DNA from: Ensifer adhaerens
GTDB taxonomy: Bacteria > Pseudomonadota > Alphaproteobacteria > Rhizobiales > Rhizobiaceae
DNA length: 64,000 bases
Direction of reading: 5' to 3'
Assembly: GCF_028993555.1 (NCBI RefSeq)
Contig: NZ_CP118610.1
Location: 248,001-312,000 of the forward strand
Below are positions 1-7,194 of this stretch, piece by piece. The notes beneath the pieces are model-generated. The model worked only from the letters and a program-made list of their open reading frames with translations, searched no databases and was not told where the DNA came from. The translations under genes were made by a program, and so were the position numbers. How positions within the stretch are numbered: position 1 is the stretch's first letter; every line of letters begins with the position of its first letter.

Positions 1-2
1 CC

Positions 3-239
3 ATTGTCTGGGAAGATGACGTCCTGAACGATACCGCTCACCCTGTTCCGGTAACTTCAGTCAAAGTGAACGGTGGAGATATGACGGTGATCCAGTTTGC
101 CGATCACGTTGAAACGGCATTCGCTTGGTGGTTCGAGCAAATCCAAGAGATCGAGCGGATTTTCGTCTCGTTAGGCGGCGATCCGAAAAATTTGTACCGC
201 GGTATGCCGCTACACATACAGCCCGAAGACCTGTTTTGA
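3..239 (+). CDS. Hypothetical protein, C-terminal part (5' end outside window)
   Basis: The frame is open from the window edge to a TGA at 239 and gives 78 residues without a stop. The visible part ends in GMPLHIQPEDLF and is acidic with several aromatic residues (AFAWWFEQIQEIERIF), as a folded domain would be. An internal ATG at 81 could give a separate 52-residue protein, but it has only a weak GGAG-like site (GGTGGAG) before it, so I prefer a gene entering from the left. I recognise no family. It belongs to the mobile element. Confidence 0.45.
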   Translation: MVWEDDVLNDTAHPVPVTSVKVNGGDMTVIQFADHVETAFAWWFEQIQEIERIFVSLGGDPKNLYRGMPLHIQPEDLF

Positions 240-612
240 TTGCGACAGCAATGTGTTTGAAGTCCGAACTATCCCATGCCGGCGAAGTAGATACCGTAAC
301 CGATCTCCAGGCTGTGTACCAAATACACAGAACGAACCGGCACTGTGTCATCGACAATGACGAGACCTTGGCAATCGGCGATTGACCGTAACACCGCCTG
401 CTCCGACCATTAAAAAACGCCACCTGCATATGGGCTGGAACCCGCAGGCGGCGTTTGTTCATTCGGAGAGTAATCATGATAATTGCCGGCGCAGACAAGG
501 AAAACCCGTTTTTTCCGTTTCCAAATGAACTTTGCGGGAGTTCGGGTCTGACTACAGCGTCTGTCGACCATCGTCGTGCGCTGCTGACCGACACGAAACA
601 GCGGCGGCAATC
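240..612. other. Intergenic region with one hairpin
   Basis: I see no convincing coding frame between the left-edge gene and the Rep-like gene. The frames that are open here have unusual composition and no ribosome binding site. The only clear structure is the hairpin at 413-456, listed separately. Confidence 0.5.
413..456 (+). terminator. Probable rho-independent terminator
   Basis: An A-run leads into a strong imperfect stem: AAACGCC and CCTGC on the left pair with GCAGG and GGCGTTT on the right, with a loop of about 16 nt and single-base bulges. The right arm ends GTTTGTTC. Because of the flanking A and T runs it could act on both strands. It sits between the left-edge gene and the Rep-like gene. 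Confidence 0.6.
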
Positions 613-1752
613 ATGAATTCGTTTGTGATCAACGCCCCATCCGACCCCTACCGTCAAGCAGAATCCCTTGCTCATCGCCTTGAGGCCATAGGTATCAACC
701 CGTACCAGTCAGATAAGGAGCGATATCTTGTGGCCTTGCAAGACAGCCCTGGCGAGATCATTGATCTCGGCAGGCCCCTTCGTGGAACACGGTTCTTTGC
801 TACCCATGCCATTCGAAAAAACCGACCTGTGGTGGAAGATTTCGAAAGGTTTGCGGCGCAGGACGGATTGAAGAATTGCCTCTTTTGGGGGATTGGCCTG
901 ACAGGTGCCAAAGCCGACGCCGCCAACCTTACCGAGGCCCTGAAACGGTTCAATGACCGGATCAATATCGAGTTCAGTGAGTTGCGAAAGCGGTTTTCTT
1001 TCGAGCTTTTGTTGCTTGTTGTCCATCCCCGTTTCGATCCCGTCTCCGGGCTGTTCGATCTACACGCGCACTTCATCGCCCGGGTGTCGCCCGATTGCCG
1101 TGAGGCCGTCCGCAGACGTCTCATGACGAAGTTCTCGAAGATCGATCTTCCAGACGGTCCGGTCCGAAAAGCCGCTGCCATTGCGACCTACATGCTTTGG
1201 GGCATTTTCCGGAACGAGGTTATGATCACCTGGCCGGATCATGCCCTGAAGGCGGTTTGGGGGCTGACACAGAGCCGTTTTCGCTTTGTAAGGTCTGGAG
1301 GGTCGTTTGCGAAATGGAAAGCATCGAGACGGCCTCCAGAGGAGCAGATGGAACGGACGTTGGCCGACGGCCGAAAGGAGCGGAATCGTAAAGAGACAGC
1401 TGATCCCCGCCAACTGGTATTCACAGGCGACCGGTTGCTTTCGAAAGTGATTGTCAAAATCCGAGGCGTCAGGGTCGCCGCACTTCTGTTTGAGGCAACG
1501 AAAATGGAGGACTTCGAAGTCGCCGAGACAAGCCCAACCAATGCCAGGCCTATGTGTTCCTCAGCGACTATCTCCGCAACTCAGGAGCCCCGAGAGAAGG
1601 TCGGTGACGGCTCGGATTCCAACGTGCAGCAATATGCGGCCCCGTTCTGGAATGGCCTCAAAACACGGTTATCTCGACTTGGCCAAGTGGTAAGGTCTTG
1701 CGGAACAAGAATCGGTAAATTCGCGCGCGCCGCGCTCAGGAGGCTTTTATAG
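613..1752 (+). CDS. Putative HUH-type replication initiation protein
   Basis: The protein is 379 residues from the ATG at 613; the frame stays open upstream to 532, but that extension has odd composition. About 140-160 residues in, a hydrophobic strand (FELLLLVVH) is followed by LFDLHAHFIARV, whose HAH fits the His-hydrophobic-His metal motif of HUH endonucleases. About 45 residues later, AIATYMLWGIF carries a tyrosine where rolling-circle Rep proteins have the catalytic one. The tail is basic and low in complexity. Together with the relaxase and the repeat field downstream, this suggests the element can replicate when excised. The family assignment is inference from motif spacing; an unrelated rhizobial hypothetical is possible. 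Confidence 0.4.
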   Translation: MNSFVINAPSDPYRQAESLAHRLEAIGINPYQSDKERYLVALQDSPGEIIDLGRPLRGTRFFATHAIRKNRPVVEDFERFAAQDGLKNCLFWGIGLTGAKADAANLTEALKRFNDRINIEFSELRKRFSFELLLLVVHPRFDPVSGLFDLHAHFIARVSPDCREAVRRRLMTKFSKIDLPDGPVRKAAAIATYMLWGIFRNEVMITWPDHALKAVWGLTQSRFRFVRSGGSFAKWKASRRPPEEQMERTLADGRKERNRKETADPRQLVFTGDRLLSKVIVKIRGVRVAALLFEATKMEDFEVAETSPTNARPMCSSATISATQEPREKVGDGSDSNVQQYAAPFWNGLKTRLSRLGQVVRSCGTRIGKFARAALRRLL

Positions 1753-1783
1753 AAGGGCTGGAAAGCATGAAGTCGATAGATGG

Positions 1784-2401
1784 CTACGAGAGGCCAAGCA
1801 CCTTGTTGCTATCCTCACGCAAGACGCCATTCGGCCCAACATACCGATAGAGGGTTTGCCGGGATATGCCGAGTTCCTTGCAGAGATCGGCGACCACGGT
1901 TTCCGGCTTGCCCATCGATGCCTGCGCAAGTCTGATCTTAGTCGTTGTCATCGTGGCTTTGCGACCACCGACACGTCCCCGCGCGCGAGCGGACGACAGC
2001 CCGGCGATCGTTCGCTCTCGGATCAATTCTCGTTCGAACTCGGCCAGGGATGCGAAGATTCCAAAAAGCAGCTTGCCCTGTGCCGTCGATGTGTCGATCG
2101 GTGTCTGCCCCGACAAGACTCGGAAGCCGATGCCACGCTTGGATAGATCGTCCACCGTGGTCACCAGATGGCGGAGATCGCGCCCCAGCCGGTCAAGCTT
2201 CCAGACCACCAGTGTGTCGCCGGACCTCAACGCCTTCACACAGGCGTCCAATCCGGATCGATCGTCCTTTTTACCAGAAGCGAAGTCTTCATAAATCATT
2301 TGGCCATCAACGCCAGCATGCAGCAGCGCGTCCTTCTGCAAGTCCAGAACCTGTGACCCATCGGCTTTCGACACCCGCACGTATCCGATCAACTCACCCA
2401 T
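1784..2401 (-). CDS. Serine recombinase, resolvase/invertase family
   Basis: This is a 205-residue small serine recombinase. It begins IGYVRVSKADGSQVLDLQ, with the catalytic serine in the YVRVS motif. The conserved arginines follow in WKLDRLGRDLRHL, then TAQGKLLFGIFASLAEFERELI of the long E helix, and a C-terminal helix-turn-helix (ELGISRQTLYRYV). Length and order are typical of Tn3-type resolvases and DNA invertases. The start at 2401 is chosen because GGGGAG lies 8 nt before that ATG; an upstream start at 2425 is possible. It may resolve cointegrates or dimers of the element. A 16-bp palindrome at 2638-2653, upstream of it, is worth comparing with known res sites. Confidence 0.9.
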   Translation of the reverse strand: MGELIGYVRVSKADGSQVLDLQKDALLHAGVDGQMIYEDFASGKKDDRSGLDACVKALRSGDTLVVWKLDRLGRDLRHLVTTVDDLSKRGIGFRVLSGQTPIDTSTAQGKLLFGIFASLAEFERELIRERTIAGLSSARARGRVGGRKATMTTTKIRLAQASMGKPETVVADLCKELGISRQTLYRYVGPNGVLREDSNKVLGLS

Positions 2402-2637
2402 CAAGTTTTCTCCCCACGCCGTCACGCAAACGGTCGTTTATGAAACACAGGATGAGTCCAACTTTCATCGGCGGCAAACGGTCACTCAACTCGTCATTTT
2501 TTCTATGTACCGCAAATGTCGGCGCATTGACTTCCAAGGTTGATCGACCAAGTGCTTGTCGCGTCGAGCGCAGATAAGCCTGCCGGACGACCCGGAGGCC
2601 ATCCTCGCGCCGACCCTCGATCCAGCGGTCGCGCGAA

Positions 2638-2653
2638 AGCGTTACGTAACGCT
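2638..2653. promoter_or_regulatory. Perfect 16-bp palindrome, possible operator or recombination site
   Basis: AGCGTTACGTAACGCT is its own reverse complement. A related shorter palindrome, TCCGTAACGGA, lies at 2726-2736 and shares the CGTAACG core. Both are upstream of the leftward resolvase gene. Either a dimeric regulator or the resolvase could bind here; the sequence alone does not tell. Confidence 0.4.
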
Positions 2654-3388
2654 CTGTGTCCCGCCATCGAGTGAGCGTCAAACAATTCAAGCTTTTGCGC
2701 CCGAAGCGGGCCACGTGCAGCCCGTTCCGTAACGGAGGCTGTCCCTGTTCCGTTTCACTTTGCCCTGAAACCGTACCCCTCTCTGGACGCCCCGGGTTCG
2801 CTCACGCGCGAAGGCGCAGGATTTCAATCAGAGTGCGACGCCGGGCGCAGTCGGTCCCGCCTCCGGGCCTCGCCCGCCGCCTCGCTGAGGCTCCTGCGGC
2901 TGCGCTTCTTTCCGGTCGTCGCACGCGCGAATTCCCGAAGTCCCGCCCGGTGGGGCGGCGCTATGCTGACTTCTCCGATATGCTACTTTTTCGCTATAGG
3001 GCGCGGTTCGCGCGCGGGAAGGGGAAAGGACGAGAAAGCGCCCAACATGCTTCTATGACCCTCCATAGCGACCGGTATAGAGGCGATGAGGCGGCGATGG
3101 CGCGAAGGCCATCCGATTCCGTTTCCCCTTCCCATATGTCGCCAGCCTGCCGCCGCGCTCGCTTAGTCAACGGCGATGCCGTCCGCCGCATTGCTCCGGC
3201 CCTGAGGGTGACGGACGCTGCGCTCGACGGCTTTCTAGGGTCATCGGGACGAGGGACATCGGTTCCGCCCTGATAGGGCGGGTTCGCTCGCCTCCAGCGG
3301 ATCGAACAAGGGACATCCCGCAAATTGGAAGACCTGAAGTCAAGCAACGGCGGCAGGCGAACCAGAGCGATACCGGAAGCGGCGATGG

Positions 3389-3717
3389 TTCGAAACCCGA
3401 ATTGAAGACCTCGAAAGCCGATGGGATCATGTCGAGAGTCGAGGCATCACGTGCCAGTACATGACGGACGGTTGGCCCGAGTGAGCCCGAACAAGTGACC
3501 TGGGCTATGTTCCGATACTGGCACGGCACCCCGGTAATGGTTCGAACGCCGAAAGGCTGCGATTCGAACGTAGAACGGATACTTCGAAAATCGAAACGTC
3601 TTTCAAGGCCGGGCGGGCGCATCAGTTCGAAACTCGAACGATGGATGCTGCGAAATTCGAGGCATTCGGCACAGTCGGAGCGGCGAGCTCGATCGGTAAA
3701 TTTCGAGACATTCGATT
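3389..3717. repeat. Iteron-like field of TTCGAA repeats
   Basis: At least six degenerate copies of a unit near TTCGAAnnnCGAA occur: about 3389 (ttcgaaacccgaa), 3541 (ttcgaacgccgaa), 3564 (ttcgaacgtagaa), 3584 (ttcgaaaatcgaa), 3626 (ttcgaaactcgaa) and 3701 (tttcgagacattcga). Weaker half-copies lie at 3409, 3432 and 3651. The density is far above the surrounding DNA. Plasmid origins and partition sites look like this, which fits the Rep-like gene nearby; a multi-site operator is the alternative. Confidence 0.45.
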
Positions 3718-3775
3718 AAGGAACGATCCGGGCAAAATCCGGGCTTTCGGCCCTGTTCCTGGGCTCTGTTCCGCC

Positions 3776-3791
3776 TTTTCGCTATACTCAT
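3776..3791 (+). promoter_or_regulatory. Possible promoter -10 region before the small gene at 3822
   Basis: TTTTCGCTATACTCAT contains TATACT, close to a sigma70 -10 box, about 35 bases before the ATG at 3822. A good -35 box is not evident; TTCCGC about 17 bases upstream is weak. The same TTTTCGCTATA string occurs at 2987, which may mark a second promoter or a shared protein site. Confidence 0.3.
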
Positions 3792-3821
3792 ACCATTGAA
3801 CCAACAGAGAAAATTGCCGGA

Positions 3822-4058
3822 ATGGCCTGGAAGTCGAAGGTAATCGAAGGGCTGAAGTTCCGTTTCGTCGTGGAAGAGGTTAACGAGCAAGACCGTAATG
3901 GCCGCCCTCTTCTCTATTTGGCGTCTGTATATCTTCAAGTCCGCGGCTCTTCCCGCATGTACCTTGTCCGCCGTTCGCGAATCCCCGGATCAGCTGCCCG
4001 GCTGGAGCAGGATGCCAAACTTGGCAAGATCGACGTCGGCCACCTAGTAGACGCGTGA
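3822..4058 (+). CDS. Small hypothetical protein (78 aa)
   Basis: This is a basic 78-residue protein with a balanced composition (KVIEGLKFRFVVEEVNEQDR, then a strand-like LLYLASVYLQVRGSSRMYLVRR). The alternating hydrophobic and charged segments suggest a small beta-rich domain. The ribosome binding site is weak (GCCGG just before the ATG), but a TATACT box lies upstream. It converges with the diguanylate cyclase gene on the other strand. I recognise no family; it may be a regulator or accessory protein of the element. Confidence 0.45.
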   Translation: MAWKSKVIEGLKFRFVVEEVNEQDRNGRPLLYLASVYLQVRGSSRMYLVRRSRIPGSAARLEQDAKLGKIDVGHLVDA

Positions 4059-4128
4059 GGATCGATCCCTCGGTAGCCTGAAATGACCTCCTTACTCCTC
4101 CGGCGGCCGGAACCAGCAAGAGTGTGCT

Positions 4129-5358
4129 TTACGCAGCCGACATTCGGGAGTCGGCGGCCGAATCGAGGGCGGCGCTTGGTGGCGTTTTGATAGCACCCAC
4201 ATTGACCGATTCGAGGCAATCACCCTCACCCCCGGCCACCTCTACCCGATTTCGACCCGCGGTTTTGGCGGCGTAAAGTGCTCGGTCAGCGCGCTCGATT
4301 GCGGCAGCTTCGGACACTTCGCCATCAACGATGCTTGCGACACCGAAACTCGCGGTAATCTGTCGGTCGATGCCCGCCTGATGCCAATCTCTTCCGGCAA
4401 AGCGAATGCGGACGGAATGCGCGATGACAGAAGCTTCCGCCAGCGAAGTATGCGGCAAGAAGGCCACGAACTCTTCTCCACCAAATCGCGCGGTGACTGT
4501 ACGCGAGCCAAGGTGACTCTGAAGTTCCGCCGCGAGTTCGGCAATGACGTTGTCGCCTGCTGCATGCCCATAGCCGTCGTTCACCTGTTTGAAGTTGTCT
4601 ATATCGCAGACAATGACCGCGCCACGAGCCACTGCGTCTTTCGTCGCGCGGTGAACGGCTAGTTCGAAGCCGCGTCGGTTGAGGAGTCCTGTCAATGGGT
4701 CTCGTTCGGAAGCCTCGCGGTGCCCTCGTATGGCCGCCGACGCCATGGCCCCCATCGCTGTGAACGGAAACGACAGCCCAATAGTGATAGTCGTGACCGT
4801 GACAGCCAGATTGTAGTCCGACGCCGCGAAATCCGCCATTTGGTCGCTGGTTCGTATGAGGAAGGTGAAGACGACGGTGCGGGTCAACGTGTCGAGCACC
4901 AAAAGCACGCCCGAAATAATCATGGCTCGATCGGCGAGGTTGGATACCTTCGTTACTACGTTAAACAACGCAAACCCGAGAAGACAGGCAAAGGCTACAT
5001 CGGTTAGGAACAGTTCCGCCTTGAGGCTTTCGAGGATGAGAACAACGATGGTGTGGACCACAATGTAACCGCCGACGAACAACCTCCGTACACTCCTTTG
5101 CATCGGCGCACCGAAATGCAGAAGTATCGCACTGCCATAGCAATAGGCCGCTCCGATGTAGAGCAAGCCGGCTACGAAGATGTCGAATGTCGGAGACACG
5201 GGAAATGGCACGAGCGCAAAACCTAATCCTGCTTGCGCGAACGCTGCACTCCACTGCCATGACGTCGATATTTTGACGTGCCAAAGTAACAGAAAGGCGA
5301 ATGCGACCACGCCCAGCATCACAGGCGGCAAATATACGATGATGTTGTTTGTATCCAT
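4129..5358 (-). CDS. Membrane-bound diguanylate cyclase (GGDEF)
   Basis: The 409-residue protein has an N-terminal half with about six or seven hydrophobic segments, then a GGDEF domain from about residue 225 (DPLTGLLNRRGFE). The domain contains DIDNFKQVNDGYGHAAGD, the active-site motif FGGEEF and a terminal RADRALYAAKTAGRNRV. The intact signature implies synthesis of cyclic di-GMP from two GTP at the inner membrane. No EAL domain follows. The ATG at 5358 is chosen; a TTG at 5370 in frame is an alternative. A second-messenger enzyme as cargo could affect host motility or surface attachment, though what it senses is unknown. Confidence 0.9.
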   Translation of the reverse strand: MDTNNIIVYLPPVMLGVVAFAFLLLWHVKISTSWQWSAAFAQAGLGFALVPFPVSPTFDIFVAGLLYIGAAYCYGSAILLHFGAPMQRSVRRLFVGGYIVVHTIVVLILESLKAELFLTDVAFACLLGFALFNVVTKVSNLADRAMIISGVLLVLDTLTRTVVFTFLIRTSDQMADFAASDYNLAVTVTTITIGLSFPFTAMGAMASAAIRGHREASERDPLTGLLNRRGFELAVHRATKDAVARGAVIVCDIDNFKQVNDGYGHAAGDNVIAELAAELQSHLGSRTVTARFGGEEFVAFLPHTSLAEASVIAHSVRIRFAGRDWHQAGIDRQITASFGVASIVDGEVSEAAAIERADRALYAAKTAGRNRVEVAGGEGDCLESVNVGAIKTPPSAALDSAADSRMSAA

Positions 5359-5692
5359 GGGCGGCGACAATCCGAAACATTACTCGTGGCTGCAGTACTT
5401 GCCTACAATTGCGAAATTAAAATTCATTGAAGTGGTTGACGAAAAAGAGAGTTTTCAACTGATTGAGCTGTTTCGTCGACTTCCGCCGGCTATGACGTGA
5501 CCGTAGCGTCAGCGGCGATTTCTCGGCCCACGAGACCCGTCGCTCGCTTGCGCCGGCAGGATCGCAACAGCATCATTTTTGGAAGCAATGAGAAGGGAGA
5601 GCCAGCAATGGCGTGTAGCCACGCCGCCTGGTCAGGGGGAAGCCCCCGTGAACCCCCTCACGCCCCTTGCGGGGCGAAGATAGGGAGGACCG
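5359..5692. other. Intergenic region upstream of the mobilisation genes
   Basis: The left 200 bases are more AT-rich and show no gene; they include the divergent promoter area of the diguanylate cyclase gene. The right 90 bases carry three consecutive short hairpins, listed as a possible oriT. Confidence 0.5.
5610..5676 (+). other. Candidate origin of transfer (oriT): three hairpins before mobC
   Basis: Three perfect short inverted repeats follow each other: GGCGTG/CACGCC with a 4-nt loop (5610-5625), GGGGG/CCCCC with a 3-nt loop (5635-5647), and CGCCCC/GGGGCG with a 4-nt loop (5661-5676). The last ends 17 bases before the mobC start. Transfer origins of mobilizable elements usually lie just upstream of mobC and the relaxase gene and contain such repeats. 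The nick site cannot be named from sequence. A transcription attenuator is the alternative for the third hairpin. Confidence 0.45.
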
Positions 5693-6016
5693 ATGCGGGA
5701 TCGGATTATTCGGTTACGAGCCACAGAGACGGAAGCGGCGGAATTGAAAGACCTCGCCGCCGCGCGAGGTCTGTCATTGTCGGAAATGGTGCGCCGCGCC
5801 GCCTTCGGGGTTCGCATGCCCGCGCAAAGGTTCGACTGGACCCATGCCACCTTGCTCGCTCGCACGTTGGGCGAGCTTGGGCGGATTGGCGGCAATTTAA
5901 ACCAGCTGGTCCGACGGGCAAATGGCGGCAGGCTCGCCGGGCATGACGCCGAACTTTCAGAAACCCTCGCCGGGATCGACGCGCTGCGCGAGCAAGTTCG
6001 GGATTTGTTGTCGTGA
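5693..6016 (+). CDS. mobC: Mobilisation accessory protein, MobC family
   Basis: This 107-residue protein begins RDRIIRLRATETEAAELKDLAAARGLSLSEMVRRAA, a ribbon-helix-helix type start. It continues with the signature region ELGRIGGNLNQLVRRANGG, the conserved core of the MobC family (GxNLNQLAR-like). MobC proteins bind near oriT and help the relaxase open the DNA. AGGGAGGA lies just before the ATG. The stop overlaps the GTG start of the relaxase by 4 bases, so the two are translationally coupled. Confidence 0.88.
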   Translation: MRDRIIRLRATETEAAELKDLAAARGLSLSEMVRRAAFGVRMPAQRFDWTHATLLARTLGELGRIGGNLNQLVRRANGGRLAGHDAELSETLAGIDALREQVRDLLS

Positions 6017-7194
6017 TCGTCCAGGCCACCCGCATCAGCCGGACTGGCGGTGTCGCCTACCTCGCCCGACACTTGCTCGACAAGACTGACGAAAACGACC
6101 GCATTGAAGTCTTGGCAGGCGACCGCGCCGCGCTGCGGGACGCCCAAGCGATGGCTGACGTTAAGCGATGCCGCTACAGCATCCGCCATCTTTCGATCTC
6201 CCCGGAAAAGGAAATGTCACCTACGCAATTGGCCGAGTTCATCCGCGCGATCGAAGCCGAGTTTGGGATCGGCTCCGAGAGGCCGCGCCTTCTCGTTAGG
6301 CACCTCAAGAAGGGTAGAAGCCATTTCCACCTTGCGGTCGCCGAAGTCGATCCGTGGACATTTAGGGTGCTGGATTGCCGGTCCGACTTCCGGCGTCTCG
6401 AAGACCTCGCCCGCCGCTATGAGGCCGACCACGGCGAGCGCGTCCAGCCTAGTCGGGCGGAGCGCAGGGCGGACAAGGCGGAAGGATTTTCCGACGTCGC
6501 GAGGCGACGGGCGGAACGTGTTTCCCCCGACTTCGATCGGTCCCGGCTCAAGACCGCCTTCGCCGAAGGCACTGCGGCGTTCCTAGCGGAATTGCAGACG
6601 CAAGGTCTTCGCCTTGCCGATGGAGAGAAAGGCCCGATCCTAGTGGATTCCGCCGGGGTCTTCGTGGCGGCCGCCAACCGCGCCGCCGGTGTCCGCAAAC
6701 ACGAGTTCTTGAAATTTATTGAGGGACTACAGAATGAACAGCTTATCGGAAGCCAGGCCCCAGCACCTGAGCATGCTGGCCACGGTGGAACACAACACAA
6801 CGCGGCTACTGCCGCTCCTGTCGTTGCTCGAAAACCCGGAGGGGCCAGATCGGATCGCCGAACTAATGGAATTGCTCCGCCTTATCCTCGACATGCAGCA
6901 CCATCAAGCCGTGGGTTTGAAGTCTATCGTCGACAAGCTCGATCGTCTGTCCCGGCGCTAACCGGCCGCCGCCGAGAGGACATAATGCTCGCCCGCCTGA
7001 ATAAAGAACTCGACGATCTACTCCGCCGCGCTCTGGAGCTCGCGAACTGGATCAGGTCCATAATCGAGCCGGAAAGTGTTCGTCTCTCACGGCAGATCAA
7101 TGACGCGCGCCAGAAGCGGACATCATTTCCGCCGGCTACACCCACAGTGCCATCCGCACCGACCTATGATTACAGAAGGAGGATGACGCCGTGA
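6013..7194 (+). CDS. Relaxase / mobilisation nuclease
   Basis: The protein is 393 residues. Its N-terminal 160 residues look like a MOB-type relaxase: a tyrosine in GGVAYLARHLL near the start, and SHFHLAVAEVD with the paired histidines that bind the metal. The enzyme would nick oriT and stay bound to the 5' end during transfer. The GTG start overlaps mobC. From about residue 230 the sequence becomes low in complexity and rich in Ala, Pro and Arg, exactly where another gene is nested in a different frame (6734-6961). A methionine at 6985, preceded by GAGAGGA, could start a separate 69-residue C-terminal product. The MOBP class is inferred and not certain. Confidence 0.82.
   Translation: MIVQATRISRTGGVAYLARHLLDKTDENDRIEVLAGDRAALRDAQAMADVKRCRYSIRHLSISPEKEMSPTQLAEFIRAIEAEFGIGSERPRLLVRHLKKGRSHFHLAVAEVDPWTFRVLDCRSDFRRLEDLARRYEADHGERVQPSRAERRADKAEGFSDVARRRAERVSPDFDRSRLKTAFAEGTAAFLAELQTQGLRLADGEKGPILVDSAGVFVAAANRAAGVRKHEFLKFIEGLQNEQLIGSQAPAPEHAGHGGTQHNAATAAPVVARKPGGARSDRRTNGIAPPYPRHAAPSSRGFEVYRRQARSSVPALTGRRREDIMLARLNKELDDLLRRALELANWIRSIIEPESVRLSRQINDARQKRTSFPPATPTVPSAPTYDYRRRMTP
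6734..6961 (+). CDS. Small helical protein nested out of frame in the relaxase gene
   Basis: A 75-residue protein is encoded in a second frame entirely inside the relaxase gene. The ATG has a good ribosome binding site (GAGGGA, 7 bases upstream). The product looks like a real amphipathic helical protein: SMLATVEHNTTRLLPLLSLL, then DRIAELMELLRLILDMQ and IVDKLDRL with regular leucines. By contrast the relaxase frame over the same bases is low in complexity. Nested mobilisation genes are known, for example in IncQ-type plasmids. It may be a relaxosome accessory protein; the exact role is unknown. Confidence 0.6.
   Translation: MNSLSEARPQHLSMLATVEHNTTRLLPLLSLLENPEGPDRIAELMELLRLILDMQHHQAVGLKSIVDKLDRLSRR

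Larger units (their letters stand above)
2405..3821. other. Long non-coding region with palindrome and repeat field
   Basis: No frame here has convincing coding character: those that are open are arginine/proline/serine-rich and lack ribosome binding sites. The stretch contains a perfect 16-bp palindrome (2638-2653), an inverted pair gtgccagta/tactggcac around 3451 and 3518, and a field of TTCGAA-type repeats (3389-3717). The string TTTTCGCTATA occurs twice, at 2987-2997 and 3776-3786. Lying between the resolvase and the small gene at 3822, it could hold the replication origin of the element or the binding region of a regulator. Confidence 0.5.

Noticed and set aside
61..675. 204-residue leftward frame at the window start
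   Set aside because: Arg/Ser-rich composition, no ribosome binding site, and it overlaps the more credible rightward frame and the hairpin.
2394..2714. 106-residue leftward frame before the resolvase
   Set aside because: It overlaps the resolvase start, contains the palindrome and resembles nothing; could be a gene remnant, but I cannot support it.
2656..3273. 205-residue rightward frame
   Set aside because: Arg/Pro-rich with no ribosome binding site; typical of a chance frame in GC-rich DNA.
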